In this document: piece after piece, positions 49,070 through 58,599 of the stretch | How the letters are laid out: the number at the start of each line of letters is the position of its first letter | How positions within the stretch are numbered: position 1 is the stretch's first letter | NCBI GenBank assembly: GCA_021769555.1 | Contig: JAETSR010000002.1 | Location: 124,001-188,000, forward strand | Length of the DNA stretch: 64,000 bases | Direction: 5' to 3' | From: Clostridiaceae bacterium | Lineage (GTDB): Bacteria > Bacillota > Clostridia > Oscillospirales > Acutalibacteraceae | Made by a program: the position numbers and the translations under genes | Notes under the pieces: generated by a model | Told to the model about the DNA's origin: nothing | Databases searched by the model: none | What the model saw: only the letters and a program-made list of their open reading frames with translations

Positions 49070-51115
49070 ATGAAAGAAAAGCGCTTCCTGCGGCTTCACC
49101 TGAGCCGTGGTAATTTCTTTGCTGCCGGGGCGGTGCTGTTGGCTTCGGCAGTCTTTTTTGTGCTGGAATGGCCCCTGGCCTTTGAGGAGCATTCCGGGGT
49201 CCGGGAGGTCTGCTGGTGGTACGTGCTCTCCCTGAGCGGGCTGAGCGCCGGGGCCGCCGGAGCCTGCTTTTTGGAGTTCAGCCTCCCCGGGGCCGCCAGG
49301 CAGGCCATAGCCTGGCTGATGGTCCTGCTCCTGCCCCTCGGGAGCTTCGTGGCCGTGGACACCATAAACAGCACCAAGCTCTGGCAGTTCAGCGGGCGGC
49401 GGTGGTTCGCGAATTACCTGTGCTACCTGCTGGTCTTCGCTCTCAGCTATGCCCTCACAAGAAGGCCCTGGGCGGCGGTGGCCATAGGGGGCGCGGCCTC
49501 CCTCACCTTCGGGATAGCCAACTACTTCGTTGTGCAGTTCAGGGGCCAGCCCATCCTGCCCTGGGACTTCACCTCCTTCGGCACGGCCCTGACTGTCTCC
49601 GGGGGCTATGAGTATGTCCCCACAAGGAAGATGGCCGTTGCGGCCCTCTACTACATATGCACCGTGATACTCTGCGTGAAGATAGCCCCAAAGGACGCCC
49701 CCCACGCCTCAAGGCGCTTTCACATTGCCGAGCGCCTGACGGCCCTTTCCATATCGGCCCTGTTGGCCGTCACCCTCTTCCCCTTAAACGGCCTCTCGCA
49801 CCTGGACATATCCGTGTGGGCCTGGAACCAGAAGGGGAGCTCCGAGCTCATAGGCATAGCCGCCAGCTTCTTTGCCAACGCCCAGTACATGATGGTGGAC
49901 GTCCCGGACGGCTACTCAAACCGGGCTGTCTCCGGCCTTTCAAAGGAGCTTGACCGGATACCCTCCCCAGAGCCCCTGGGCAGCCCCGGGCGCGCCCCAA
50001 CGGTCATCGCCATAATGAACGAGTCCATGACGGACTTCGGCGCCTTCGGAACCCTTGAGTTTACAGAGGACAATATGCCCAATATACACAGGCTCCAAAG
50101 GAGCGGGGAGCTGATATTCGGCACGGCCTACTCATCCGTGTACGGCGGCAACACCTGCAACAGCGAGTACGAGTTCCTCACGGGCAACTCCATGGCCTTC
50201 CTCCCCTCGGGCAGCAAGCCCTACCAGCAGTACATAGACGCCCCCCAGCAGAGCCTGGCGCATATTTTAAAGAGCCGGGGCTACCATACAATAGCAATAC
50301 ACCCCGGGGACCGCAAGGCCTGGGAGCGCATAGACGCCTATCCCCACCTGGGCTTCGACGAGTTCATGGACGCCGCTGTCTTCGACGTGCCCCGCACCTT
50401 CGAGCACAGGCTCACCAGCGATATGTCCTGCTATGAGCAGCTGATATACGAGTATGAGTACTGGCGCAGGCTTGGGGACACCCCCCTGTTCCTCTTTAAC
50501 GTGACCATACAGAACCACGGCGGCTATGAGGACGAGAACTACGAGACCACCGTGCAGGTAAAGGGCAGCGAGGGTCGCTGGCCCCGGGCGGAGCAGTACC
50601 TGAGCCTCACCAAAAAGTCCGACGAGGCTATAGAATACCTTCTGGACTATTTTGAGGGCATAGACGAGCCCGTAGTTGTCCTGTTCTTCGGGGACCACTG
50701 GCCGAAGCTTGAGGACGGCTTCAACCAGTCCCTGCTAAAGGGCTATAACGTCTATACGGACATGTACCGGGTGCCCTTCTTCATCTGGGCAAACTATTCC
50801 CTGGAGGGCCAGGAGATAGAGGCCGTGAGCCTCAATTATCTCTCCGGGCTCCTCCTTCGCGCCGCGGATATCGAGGGCACGCCCTATACCAACTACCTTG
50901 AGCAGCTGAGAAAGGATGTGCCGGTAATAACAGATATCGGCGTTATGGACAGCCTGGGGGATTTCTACGTTGCCGGCGGCTATAAGCCCCCCGCGGTCTC
51001 GAAGAAGCTCCGGGAGTATTCCATCCTGCAGTATAACAACTCTTTCGACGACAGCCGGCGCTCCGAGGACATTTTCTATCTGGAAGAGCCCCGGGCAATG
51101 CGCCTTAGCAAATAA
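49070..51115 (+). CDS. LTA synthase family (sulfatase-fold) membrane protein
   Basis: A 681-residue protein: five to six N-terminal membrane helices (to about residue 240) and an extracellular alkaline-phosphatase/sulfatase-fold domain. Catalytic-type motifs are IAIMNESMTDFG (metal Glu), YGGNTCNSEYEFLTGNS (nucleophile Thr), HPGDRKAW, and FFGDHWPKLED (metal Asp-His). These fit lipoteichoic-acid-synthase-like phosphotransferases, which add glycerol-phosphate from phosphatidylglycerol. It might instead modify the polymer of this cluster. Start 18 bp after the epimerase gene, with GGAG upstream. Confidence 0.9.
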   Translation: MKEKRFLRLHLSRGNFFAAGAVLLASAVFFVLEWPLAFEEHSGVREVCWWYVLSLSGLSAGAAGACFLEFSLPGAARQAIAWLMVLLLPLGSFVAVDTINSTKLWQFSGRRWFANYLCYLLVFALSYALTRRPWAAVAIGGAASLTFGIANYFVVQFRGQPILPWDFTSFGTALTVSGGYEYVPTRKMAVAALYYICTVILCVKIAPKDAPHASRRFHIAERLTALSISALLAVTLFPLNGLSHLDISVWAWNQKGSSELIGIAASFFANAQYMMVDVPDGYSNRAVSGLSKELDRIPSPEPLGSPGRAPTVIAIMNESMTDFGAFGTLEFTEDNMPNIHRLQRSGELIFGTAYSSVYGGNTCNSEYEFLTGNSMAFLPSGSKPYQQYIDAPQQSLAHILKSRGYHTIAIHPGDRKAWERIDAYPHLGFDEFMDAAVFDVPRTFEHRLTSDMSCYEQLIYEYEYWRRLGDTPLFLFNVTIQNHGGYEDENYETTVQVKGSEGRWPRAEQYLSLTKKSDEAIEYLLDYFEGIDEPVVVLFFGDHWPKLEDGFNQSLLKGYNVYTDMYRVPFFIWANYSLEGQEIEAVSLNYLSGLLLRAADIEGTPYTNYLEQLRKDVPVITDIGVMDSLGDFYVAGGYKPPAVSKKLREYSILQYNNSFDDSRRSEDIFYLEEPRAMRLSK

Positions 51116-51136
51116 TTTTCCGGGAGGAGATTCAAA

Positions 51137-51718
51137 ATGACACTCAGAGCGGTACGCCGGGTAAACGAGTGGGACGGCCCATCTATGCTGAAGGTCTACG
51201 CCCCCTATGCGGGCACGGCAAAGGCGCCCGAGAAGGAGCCGCCAAAGCTTCAGGACTATATACAGCGGATAGACCGGTACACCTACGGCCTTGGCTGGCT
51301 TTTAGCCGAGGTGGACTGCCAGACCGTGGGCTTCTGCCACCTTACGGAGGACAGGAACGACCCCCTGGACCTCTTCTCCGTGGAGTTCCAGCTTTACGTT
51401 CGGGAGGACTATATCCGCCGGGGCGTGGGCCGGGCCCTCTGGACCCTCATGCGGGACATGATGGAGGAGGGGAACAGAAGGCAGGCCTTCGCCCGGGTCA
51501 GAAGGGAGAACCCGGACGCCCTCGCCTTCTTTAAGTCAATGGGCTTTGAAGACTATGATACGGAAGAAAATATAATTATACTGAGGTACGGGCTCTCCCC
51601 AAAGGAGGCGGACCCCGAGCGCCCCACAAAGCCCTATCTTATCGACAAGTTCGCCTATGAGGCCGCAAGGGAGCGGGCCGCGGAGTTCATAAGGCCCCTC
51701 GGTGCTATGCCCCTGTAA
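51137..51718 (+). CDS. GNAT family N-acetyltransferase
   Basis: A 193-residue acetyltransferase: DGPSMLKVYAPYAGTAKAPEKEPPKLQDYIQRI, then VEFQLYVREDYIRRGVGRALWTLMRDMMEEG (acetyl-CoA loop RRGVGRA) and NPDALAFFKSMGFEDYDTEENI. CGGGAGGAG stands before the ATG, 21 bp after the LTA-synthase-like gene, so it may belong to that operon. Target unknown; small amines or antibiotics are common for the family. Confidence 0.88.
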   Translation: MTLRAVRRVNEWDGPSMLKVYAPYAGTAKAPEKEPPKLQDYIQRIDRYTYGLGWLLAEVDCQTVGFCHLTEDRNDPLDLFSVEFQLYVREDYIRRGVGRALWTLMRDMMEEGNRRQAFARVRRENPDALAFFKSMGFEDYDTEENIIILRYGLSPKEADPERPTKPYLIDKFAYEAARERAAEFIRPLGAMPL

Positions 51719-51760
51719 ACTTTTTTGGGGGATTTTTTGAAAAAAATATGAATGGGGGGC

Positions 51761-51789
51761 TTGTAAAATCCTCCGGCTCGTGGTATGAT
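51761..51789 (+). promoter_or_regulatory. Promoter of the oxaloacetate decarboxylase operon
   Basis: TTGTAA (51761-51766) and TATGAT (51784-51789), 17 bp apart, about 105 bp upstream of the first gene. The leader holds no visible gene. Confidence 0.62.
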
Positions 51790-51896
51790 TTAGGTGATTT
51801 TGATAAAATGCGGAAAAATGGCGTTTTTCAAAATCTTAGATAAGTTTTAGTCTCAATATTCTTATAATCCCACAGGAGAAAGGAGGTTTAAACCAA

Positions 51897-52208
51897 ATGG
51901 ACTCTTTGATGCTGTTAGCAGCCATGGCTGAGCCCAGCTTCCTTCAGGTCGTCGCCATGGGCCTTATCACGGTTTTCGTGGTGCTTATCTGCCTTATCAT
52001 CATCATCAAAATCATGGGCGCTCTCATGGCGAACGCCGCGAAGCCCGCGCCTGCCCCGGCTCCTGCCCCCGCCCCCGCGCCCGCGGCACAGGCCGCTGCT
52101 CCCCAGCCCAACAAACAGCAGCTCGTGGCGGCCATTTCGGCAGCCATCGCCGAGGACATGGGCGGCAGCGTGGAGCATATCAGAATCCACTCCATACGCA
52201 AGCTGTGA
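51897..52208 (+). CDS. oadG: Oxaloacetate decarboxylase gamma subunit (OadG-like)
   Basis: A 103-residue protein: one N-terminal membrane helix (about 18-42, VAMGLITVFVVLICLIIIIKIMG), a Pro/Ala linker (residues about 48-70) and a cytoplasmic tail, AAISAAIAEDMGGSVEHIRIHSIRKL, typical of OadG. It tethers the alpha subunit to the membrane beta subunit. AAAGGAGGT is the ribosome site. First of four genes in the operon. Confidence 0.85.
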   Translation: MDSLMLLAAMAEPSFLQVVAMGLITVFVVLICLIIIIKIMGALMANAAKPAPAPAPAPAPAPAAQAAAPQPNKQQLVAAISAAIAEDMGGSVEHIRIHSIRKL

Positions 52209-52263
52209 GAAAGTTTTGAGCCCCTATTAAATCCGGTCAAATCCAGAAAGGAAAATACGAATT

Positions 52264-52626
52264 ATGAGAAAATATAACGTGAACGTAAACGGCACCGCCT
52301 ATGAGGTAACTGTTGAGGAAGTGCAGGGTGGCGCGGCGGCCCCCGCACCGGCCCCTGCCGCAGCTCCCGCGCCCGCCCCGGCTCCGGCCCCCGCACCTGC
52401 CGCCTCCGGCTCCGGGGAGCCCGTCAGCGCCCCAATGCCCGGCACCATCCTGGACGTCAAGGTTTCTGCCGGCCAGGCAGTCAAGTCCGGGGACGTGCTG
52501 ATGATACTTGAGGCCATGAAGATGGAGAACGAGATAATGGCCCCCAAGGACGGCACCGTGACCTCAGTCGCGGCCTCGAAGGGCGCCTCCGTTCAGAGCG
52601 GCGACGTGCTGTGCACCATAGCCTGA
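52264..52626 (+). CDS. Biotin carboxyl carrier subunit
   Basis: A 120-residue biotin carrier. A short N-terminal strand region ([18 protein letters not shown]), a Pro/Ala linker (about 24-48) and a biotinyl domain with [36 protein letters not shown], where Lys86 in AMKM is the biotin site. It moves CO2 between the carboxyltransferase (OadA) and the membrane decarboxylase (OadB). In most oxaloacetate decarboxylases this domain is fused to the alpha subunit; here it is a separate gene, as in methylmalonyl-CoA or glutaconyl-CoA decarboxylases. Confidence 0.93.
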   Translation: MRKYNVNVNGTAYEVTVEEVQGGAAAPAPAPAAAPAPAPAPAPAPAASGSGEPVSAPMPGTILDVKVSAGQAVKSGDVLMILEAMKMENEIMAPKDGTVTSVAASKGASVQSGDVLCTIA

Positions 52627-52674
52627 GCCCCATAGGGCATACCAAAATTCAACTAAGAATAAGGAGTGTAACCT

Positions 52675-53841
52675 ATGGAAGCAATACAGAATTTCCTGCA
52701 GAGCACCGGCTTTGCCCAGGTGATGAACGAGCCGCTGCAGCTGGTGATGATACTCATCGCCTGTGTGCTTTTGTACCTGGCTATTGTTAAAAAGTTCGAG
52801 CCTCTGCTCCTTCTGCCCATCGCCTTCGGAATGCTGCTGACAAACCTTCCGGGCGCTGGCATGTACCACTCGGAGATATTCGCCGACGGCCATATCAACT
52901 GGGAAATGCTGGGCTCGGGCGCGGGCGGCCTTTTAGACTACCTGTACCTGGGCGTGAAGCTGGGCATTTATCCCTGCCTTATCTTCATCGGCGTTGGCGC
53001 TGGCACGGACTTTGCCCCCCTTATCGCCAACCCCAAGACCCTGCTTCTGGGCGCTGCCGCCCAGCTGGGCATATTCATCACATACGTAGCCGCCAGGCTC
53101 ACCATCTTCACCGGCCCTGAGGCCGCCTCCATCGGCATTATCGGCGGCGCGGACGGCCCCACGGCCATCTACACCACTGCAAAGCTTGCCCCGCACCTTC
53201 TGGGCCCCATCGCCGTGGCCGCGTACAGCTACATGGCCCTGGTGCCGGTCATCCAGCCTCCCATCATGAAGGCCCTGACCACCAAGGAGGAGCGCAGGAT
53301 TAAGATGAAGCAGCTTCGCCCGGTCTCAAAGACCGAGAAGATACTGTTCCCCATCGTCGTCACCATCTTCGTGTCCTTCATGCTGCCCAGTGCCGCCCCC
53401 TTAGTGGGCTGCCTGATGCTTGGCAACCTCATGAAGGAGAGCGGCGTTGTGGAGCGCCTGAATAAGACCGTGCAGAACGAGCTGATGAACATCGTCACCA
53501 TCTTCCTGGGAATCACCGTGGGCGCAACCGCCACCGCCAAGAACTTCCTGAACCCCAGCACCCTGCTGATACTCGCCATGGGCGTTATCGCCTTCGGCCT
53601 GGGCACAGCGGGCGGTGTGCTCCTTGCCAAGCTCATGAACGTGTTCTCAAAGGATAAGGTGAACCCCCTGATAGGCTCCGCCGGCGTTTCCGCCGTTCCC
53701 ATGGCGGCCCGGGTGTCCCAGGTGGTGGGCCAGAAGGAGGACCCCTCCAACTTCCTGCTCATGCACGCAATGGGCCCCAACGTGGCCGGCGTTATCGGCT
53801 CGGCTGTTGCGGCGGGCGTGCTGATGTCCCTGTTCGGTTAA
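52675..53841 (+). CDS. oadB: Sodium-translocating decarboxylase beta subunit (OadB)
   Basis: A 388-residue polytopic membrane protein that decarboxylates carboxybiotin and pumps Na+ outward. Family motifs are present: [78 protein letters not shown] (the conserved Asp in GGADGPT), and [20 protein letters not shown] near the end, with [16 protein letters not shown]. Same operon as the carrier and alpha subunit. Confidence 0.95.
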   Translation: MEAIQNFLQSTGFAQVMNEPLQLVMILIACVLLYLAIVKKFEPLLLLPIAFGMLLTNLPGAGMYHSEIFADGHINWEMLGSGAGGLLDYLYLGVKLGIYPCLIFIGVGAGTDFAPLIANPKTLLLGAAAQLGIFITYVAARLTIFTGPEAASIGIIGGADGPTAIYTTAKLAPHLLGPIAVAAYSYMALVPVIQPPIMKALTTKEERRIKMKQLRPVSKTEKILFPIVVTIFVSFMLPSAAPLVGCLMLGNLMKESGVVERLNKTVQNELMNIVTIFLGITVGATATAKNFLNPSTLLILAMGVIAFGLGTAGGVLLAKLMNVFSKDKVNPLIGSAGVSAVPMAARVSQVVGQKEDPSNFLLMHAMGPNVAGVIGSAVAAGVLMSLFG

Positions 53842-53859
53842 GAAGGAGGATATTAAACT

Positions 53860-55332
53860 ATGGCTAAAAATCCCCTAAAGATAATGGATACGATACTCCG
53901 CGACGCCCACCAGTCCCAGGCGGCAACCCGCATGAAGCTGGAGGACATGGTGTCCGTGCTGCCCCTTTTGGACAGCATAGGCTACTGGTCCCTGGAGTGC
54001 TGGGGCGGCGCGACCTTCGACGTGTGTATGCGTTTCCTCAACGAGGACCCCTGGGAGCGCCTTCGCACCCTCAAGAAGGGCCTGCCCAACACGAAGCTGC
54101 AAATGCTCCTTCGGGGCCAGAACCTTCTCGGGTACAGGCACTACGCCGACGACGTGGTGGACGCATTCGTCAAGAAGTCCATCGAGAACGGCATAGACGT
54201 TGTGCGTATCTTCGACGCGCTGAACGACCCCCGGAACGTCCAGGCGGCCGTAAGCTGCGTTAAGAAGTACGGCGGCTGGGCCGAGGTTGCCATCAGCTAC
54301 ACAAAGAGCCCCGTGCACAGCGAGGACTACTTTGTAAAGCTCTCTATGGAGCTTGAGAAGATGGGGGCAGACTCCATCTGCATTAAGGACATGGCGAACC
54401 TCCTTCTGCCCTACGACGCCTATTCCCTTGTAAAGAAGCTCAAGGAGAACGTGGGCGTGCCCATTCACCTGCACACCCACAACACCACCGGCACCGGCGA
54501 CATGACAAACCTCATGGCCGCCCAGGCGGGGGTGGATATAGTGGACTGCGCCCTGTCCCCCCTGGCAAACGGCACCAGCCAGCCCGCAACCGAGGCAATG
54601 GTCGCCACCCTGCAGGGCACCAGCCGGGACACCGGGCTCGACATGAACAAGCTCTCCGAGGCCGCGGCCCACTTCAGGGGCGTGGCCGAGAAGCTGGACA
54701 TCAACCCCAAGGTCCTGAAGGTGGACGTAAACACCCTTCTGTACCAGGTGCCCGGCGGAATGCTCTCGAACCTTATCAGCCAGCTCAAGCAGGCTAACGC
54801 CGAGGATAAGTACTATGAGGTGCTGGAAGAAGTGCCGAGAGTCCGTGAGGACTTCGGGTTCCCGCCCCTTGTCACCCCCACCAGCCAGATAGTTGGCTCC
54901 CAGGCGGTGCTGAACGTGCTCTCCGGCGAGCGCTATAAGATGGTCTCCAAGGAGAGCAAGGGCCTCTTAAGAGGCGAGTACGGCCAGCTCCCCGGGACAG
55001 TGAACGAAGAGGTGCGCAGGAAGTGCATTGGCAATGACGAGGTGATAACCTGCCGTCCCGCCGACCTTCTTGAGCCCGAGATGGAGAAGCTCCGTGCCGA
55101 GTGCAGGGAGAAGGGCCTGGGCCACAGCGAGGAGGACACCCTCAGCTACGCCCTCTTCCCCCAGGTGGCCTCAAAGTTCTTCGACTGGCGGGACAATCCC
55201 CACCCGGCTGAGCCAGCGGCAGCTCCTGCTCCCGCAGCGGCCCCGGCCGCACCCGCGCCTGCCGCTCCGGCGGCAGCCTCCAACTCCCCCCGCAGCCTTA
55301 TTGTGGAGGATTTGACCGGAGGCAATTTCTAA
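53860..55332 (+). CDS. oadA: Oxaloacetate decarboxylase alpha subunit (carboxyltransferase)
   Basis: A 490-residue carboxyltransferase. The HMGL-like TIM barrel (about 1-270) has MDTILRDAHQSQAATRM, ECWGGATFDV, LLRGQNLLGYRHY, CIKDMANLLLP (biotin-carboxylation Lys region) and HLHTHNTTGTGD (metal His). The PYC/OADA conserved domain follows (about 290-440), with VPGGMLSNL, PPLVTPTSQIVG and a late EDTLSYALFP. The C terminus is an Ala/Pro tail (about 450-475) with no biotinyl domain, ending in PRSLIVEDLTGGNF. The HMGL-type fold points to oxaloacetate or pyruvate, not methylmalonyl-CoA. AGAAGGAGG is the ribosome site; a strong terminator follows. Confidence 0.93.
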   Translation: MAKNPLKIMDTILRDAHQSQAATRMKLEDMVSVLPLLDSIGYWSLECWGGATFDVCMRFLNEDPWERLRTLKKGLPNTKLQMLLRGQNLLGYRHYADDVVDAFVKKSIENGIDVVRIFDALNDPRNVQAAVSCVKKYGGWAEVAISYTKSPVHSEDYFVKLSMELEKMGADSICIKDMANLLLPYDAYSLVKKLKENVGVPIHLHTHNTTGTGDMTNLMAAQAGVDIVDCALSPLANGTSQPATEAMVATLQGTSRDTGLDMNKLSEAAAHFRGVAEKLDINPKVLKVDVNTLLYQVPGGMLSNLISQLKQANAEDKYYEVLEEVPRVREDFGFPPLVTPTSQIVGSQAVLNVLSGERYKMVSKESKGLLRGEYGQLPGTVNEEVRRKCIGNDEVITCRPADLLEPEMEKLRAECREKGLGHSEEDTLSYALFPQVASKFFDWRDNPHPAEPAAAPAPAAAPAAPAPAAPAAASNSPRSLIVEDLTGGNF

Positions 55333-55352
55333 AAGCCTGATTTATACTTTAA

Positions 55353-55383
55353 AAGCCCGGTACTTTTTGGTGCCGGGCTTTTT
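55353..55383 (+). terminator. Terminator of the decarboxylase operon
   Basis: AAGCCCGGTAC/GTGCCGGGCTT stem (one G-U position) with a T-rich loop, followed by TTTTTG. Confidence 0.9.
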
Positions 55384-55393
55384 GTATTTTTCC

Positions 55394-55422
55394 TTGTGCG
55401 CTGCCAGAAAATATGATATAAT
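55394..55422 (+). promoter_or_regulatory. Promoter of the O-antigen-ligase-like pair
   Basis: TTGTGC (55394-55399) and TATAAT (55417-55422), 17 bp apart, 35 bp before the gene. Confidence 0.75.
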
Positions 55423-55457
55423 GTCTCCAAATACTCATAAATGCAAGGAAGCTGAAA

Positions 55458-56972
55458 ATGGAATCTTCAATATTACGCCGGCGCTCCGGCGAGGCCATGG
55501 CCGCAATACTTCTCATACAGCCCCCCTTAGATGTGCTCAGCTATTTCATGCAGCACTACGGCAGCACAGCCATTACCACCGCCCTGCGCATGGCAATGCT
55601 CGTGGCCGTGACGCTATTGGGCTTTGCAATGTCCAGGCGAAAGAGGGCCTATGCCGTCTGCTTCGGTGTCATAGGGGCCTTCTGGCTTTTGCACGCCCTG
55701 AACTGTCTGCGCATTGGCTATAAGGACCCCATGGGGGATATCGCCGAATATTTCAAGCTCATACAGTTCCCCCTGTGGACCCTCTCTTTTATCACCCTGC
55801 TGGAGAGCCGGGAGGGGCTGGACATGAGGGCGGCGGGGCTGATGGCCGCGAACCTTAGCACGGTGCTGCTGGTGATACTTATCTCCTACGCCGCGGGCAT
55901 GCCCGCCTACACCTACGCCATCCCCTCCCGGGACGTGCAGGTGGGGGTGCTGGGGTGGTTCGCCATACCCAACAGCCAGAGCGCCATCGTCTCCATGCTG
56001 GTGCTGGGGACCCTGCTCTGGGCATACCGCTCAGAGCGCCTCTGGCTGTTCCCCATAGCCTGCATACCCGGCTTCGGCCTCTTATACTTTACCGGCACAA
56101 GGCTTGCCTACTTCTCGGCCATAATCATGGCCCTGGGCTTTTGCGTGCTCCTTCTCATAGAGGGCGGCCGGCGGCGGCTCCTCTGCATACCCCTGATACT
56201 TGTAACCGCCCTGTTCATAGGCTTTAAGGACCTGTCCATCATGGAATACCGCCAGAGCCTCAGCCGTGACTCCTTCGGCCTCTACCAGGAGCCCACGGAC
56301 GAGATAATGGGGGATGATAAGGGCTATGAGTATGAGGGCGGGGAGGTCCCCCCCGAGATACTTGAGAAGATAACCCGGGTGTACGAGGAGATATACAGCG
56401 GGCGCAGCTTTGCGGATAAGCCCCTTTTAGGGGACCTTCTGGACCGCTTCGGCACAGAGAGGGTAGTGAAAAGCTATGACTATGAGACAAAGGCCTCGGT
56501 GCTCTATGACGTGCGGGTGAAGAAGCTGAAGGTCACCTCCCTCTTATGGGAGGAGGGGGACGCCCTCACAAGGCTCCTGGGCTTCGAGGCCTCATCCGTC
56601 CATCTTAACGGCACCAACTACGACCCGGAGAACGACTTCCCCGCCCTGCTCTTTTACTGCGGGTATCTCGGGTTCGGGCTCTATGTATGCTTTGCCGGGT
56701 ACTTTATCCTCTCGGCGGCCTGGCGCTGCATAAGGAATATACGCCGCCTGCCCGAGGTCCTGACTGTGCCTATGGGCGTATGGGCCATGATGATGGTCTT
56801 AGGCCTCGGGGCGGCGCAGTTCTCCGGGCAGGTGCTCAGAAAGCCCAGCGTCACCGTCTATATCTCCCTTGCGGCGGCAGAGCTCTATCTGCTCCTGCAC
56901 GCCGGCACAAAGCTCCGCGCCCGCGTTGAGCGCCGCAGGGGCCTGACCATAAAAGAACGTCCTGTGAAATAA
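55458..56972 (+). CDS. O-antigen ligase/polymerase-like membrane protein, copy 1
   Basis: A 504-residue membrane protein with about 11 helices and a large outside loop (about residues 255-385) before the last ones. This layout, with LYFTGTRLAYFSAIIMALGF and LGWFAIPNSQSAIV, resembles the O-antigen ligase/polymerase (Wzy/WaaL) superfamily. The next gene is a clear paralogue: IQPPLDV/IQPAMDV, LNCLRIGY/LNCFRIGY, VGVLGWFAIPNSQSAI/VGVLGWFLIPSAQSAI, TGTRL/TGTKL and LLGFEASS/FLGFEYSD are shared. It probably joins or extends surface glycans made by the cluster upstream. The function is inferred from topology and context. Confidence 0.75.
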   Translation: MESSILRRRSGEAMAAILLIQPPLDVLSYFMQHYGSTAITTALRMAMLVAVTLLGFAMSRRKRAYAVCFGVIGAFWLLHALNCLRIGYKDPMGDIAEYFKLIQFPLWTLSFITLLESREGLDMRAAGLMAANLSTVLLVILISYAAGMPAYTYAIPSRDVQVGVLGWFAIPNSQSAIVSMLVLGTLLWAYRSERLWLFPIACIPGFGLLYFTGTRLAYFSAIIMALGFCVLLLIEGGRRRLLCIPLILVTALFIGFKDLSIMEYRQSLSRDSFGLYQEPTDEIMGDDKGYEYEGGEVPPEILEKITRVYEEIYSGRSFADKPLLGDLLDRFGTERVVKSYDYETKASVLYDVRVKKLKVTSLLWEEGDALTRLLGFEASSVHLNGTNYDPENDFPALLFYCGYLGFGLYVCFAGYFILSAAWRCIRNIRRLPEVLTVPMGVWAMMMVLGLGAAQFSGQVLRKPSVTVYISLAAAELYLLLHAGTKLRARVERRRGLTIKERPVK

Positions 56973-56985
56973 GGAGGCGTACAGC

Positions 56986-58599
56986 TTGCAGAAGATAAAA
57001 ACTTTTCTTGAGAACAGGCTCTTTGGCATAATACTCGCGCTGATGATAATCCAGCCCGCCATGGACGTGGCCTCATACTTTGCGGACCGCGGCGGGCTCA
57101 CATCCATAACCACCCTCATGCGCTTCGGCCTTCTGGCCCTGGCGGCCCTTTTTGGGTTCCTGCTCACGGACAATAAGCGGGCGTACCTTATACTGTACGC
57201 CGCCATCGCCCTGTTCTGGGGGGCCCATATGCTCAACTGCTTCAGGATAGGCTATATCTCCCCGGTAAAGGACACGGGGAACCTCCTGCGGCTCCTGAAC
57301 TTCCCCCTCTACGCCCTCACCTTCATCACCGCCTTGAGGGGCCGCCCGGAACTTCGCAAAGCCTTTTACCTGGGGGCGTTCATCGCCTTTTTGGAGATAG
57401 TGCTCTTCACCGCCCTGCCCTGGCTCACCGGGAGCCCCATACACACCTATGAGCAGATAGAGGTTGGCGTCCTCGGCTGGTTCCTCATCCCCAGCGCCCA
57501 GAGCGCCATCATAGTGCTCTCGGCCCCCCTAGCCGTGTACGCCGCGTATAAGAGCGGGAAGTACCCCGTATATCTTTTGGGGGTCTTCCTGCCCATAGCC
57601 CTGATGTTCGTCACAGGCACAAAGCTCGATTTTTACTCAATATTCATCATCGGCGGCGCGTATATTTTCCTGTTCCTCCTGAGGCTCGGGAAGGAGCCCA
57701 GGGGCTATGTGCTGAAATACGCCCTGCCCGTTTTCGTTATGCTCCTTCTCACCGCCCTGTTCCGGGGCAAGTCCCCCATGATGGTGCGCAACAGCATGAC
57801 GGCCTACTCCCAGAACATCTACAGCACCATGATAGAGGAGAGCCTTGAGAACTCCGGCGCGGACCAGGAGACCCTGGACCTGATACACCAGGGGGGCGCC
57901 GCCGGGAAGATATCCTCCGAGCGCCAGCTTGAGAACCTGCGCCGCACCGTCCTGCCCATATACTCCGACACCGGGGTCTACGGCTTTCGCACCGCTGAGC
58001 TCAACGCCCGCTTCGGCATGTACAACGTCATGGAGTTCTTCGACTATACCGACTCCCCCGCCGTGCTCTCCAACACCCGGCAGGTGAAGCTGAACTACGC
58101 CAAAATGGTCTGGCACGAGAAGGACCTCCTAACCCATTTCCTGGGCTTTGAGTACAGCGATTTCCTCCTGGGGGACAGCATATACGACCTTGAGAACGAC
58201 TTCCCCGGGGTGTTTTACAATGTGGGCTATATAGGCATTGCCCTCTACGCGCTCATCTTCATCCTGTTCTTCTTCGAGGCCTTCCGGGCCCTTGGGGGGG
58301 ATATACGGCGGGCCTATAGCCTTGAGCGTGAAAAAGGCCCAGGGAGCGCCCCCCTCTGGCTTCGGGGCTTTCTTGGGGGCCTCAGGGATTTCCTCACCCT
58401 GGAGACAGGGGCCGTGGGCATGTGCTTCCTCCTTGCGATAATAGCGGCGCAGATATCAGGCAACGTGCTCCGGCGGCCAAACGTGACAATATACTTCGCG
58501 GCCGCCGCCGCCTGCCTGTACAGCATAACCTCCCAAAGGCCCGCCCCAGAGCCCGGGGCAAAGGCAAAAAAGAAAAAACTTATGAAAAACCGGTCTTGA
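56986..58599 (+). CDS. O-antigen ligase/polymerase-like membrane protein, copy 2
   Basis: A 537-residue paralogue of the preceding gene, with the same order of membrane helices and a long outside loop (about 265-405) containing repeated Tyr/Asp/Glu-rich stretches and ENDFPGVFYNVGYIG, matching ENDFPALLFYCGYLG in copy 1. It begins with TTG after AAGGAGG, 13 bp beyond copy 1. The C-terminal tail is basic (KAKKKKLMKN). The duplication suggests one copy polymerises and the other ligates, or that they act on different acceptors. This is inference. Confidence 0.75.
   Translation: MQKIKTFLENRLFGIILALMIIQPAMDVASYFADRGGLTSITTLMRFGLLALAALFGFLLTDNKRAYLILYAAIALFWGAHMLNCFRIGYISPVKDTGNLLRLLNFPLYALTFITALRGRPELRKAFYLGAFIAFLEIVLFTALPWLTGSPIHTYEQIEVGVLGWFLIPSAQSAIIVLSAPLAVYAAYKSGKYPVYLLGVFLPIALMFVTGTKLDFYSIFIIGGAYIFLFLLRLGKEPRGYVLKYALPVFVMLLLTALFRGKSPMMVRNSMTAYSQNIYSTMIEESLENSGADQETLDLIHQGGAAGKISSERQLENLRRTVLPIYSDTGVYGFRTAELNARFGMYNVMEFFDYTDSPAVLSNTRQVKLNYAKMVWHEKDLLTHFLGFEYSDFLLGDSIYDLENDFPGVFYNVGYIGIALYALIFILFFFEAFRALGGDIRRAYSLEREKGPGSAPLWLRGFLGGLRDFLTLETGAVGMCFLLAIIAAQISGNVLRRPNVTIYFAAAAACLYSITSQRPAPEPGAKAKKKKLMKNRS

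Noticed and set aside
52040-52410. Tandem CCGGCTCCTGCCCC-like repeats
   Set aside because: They encode Pro/Ala linkers of OadG and the biotin carrier and are not a CRISPR array or a non-coding repeat.
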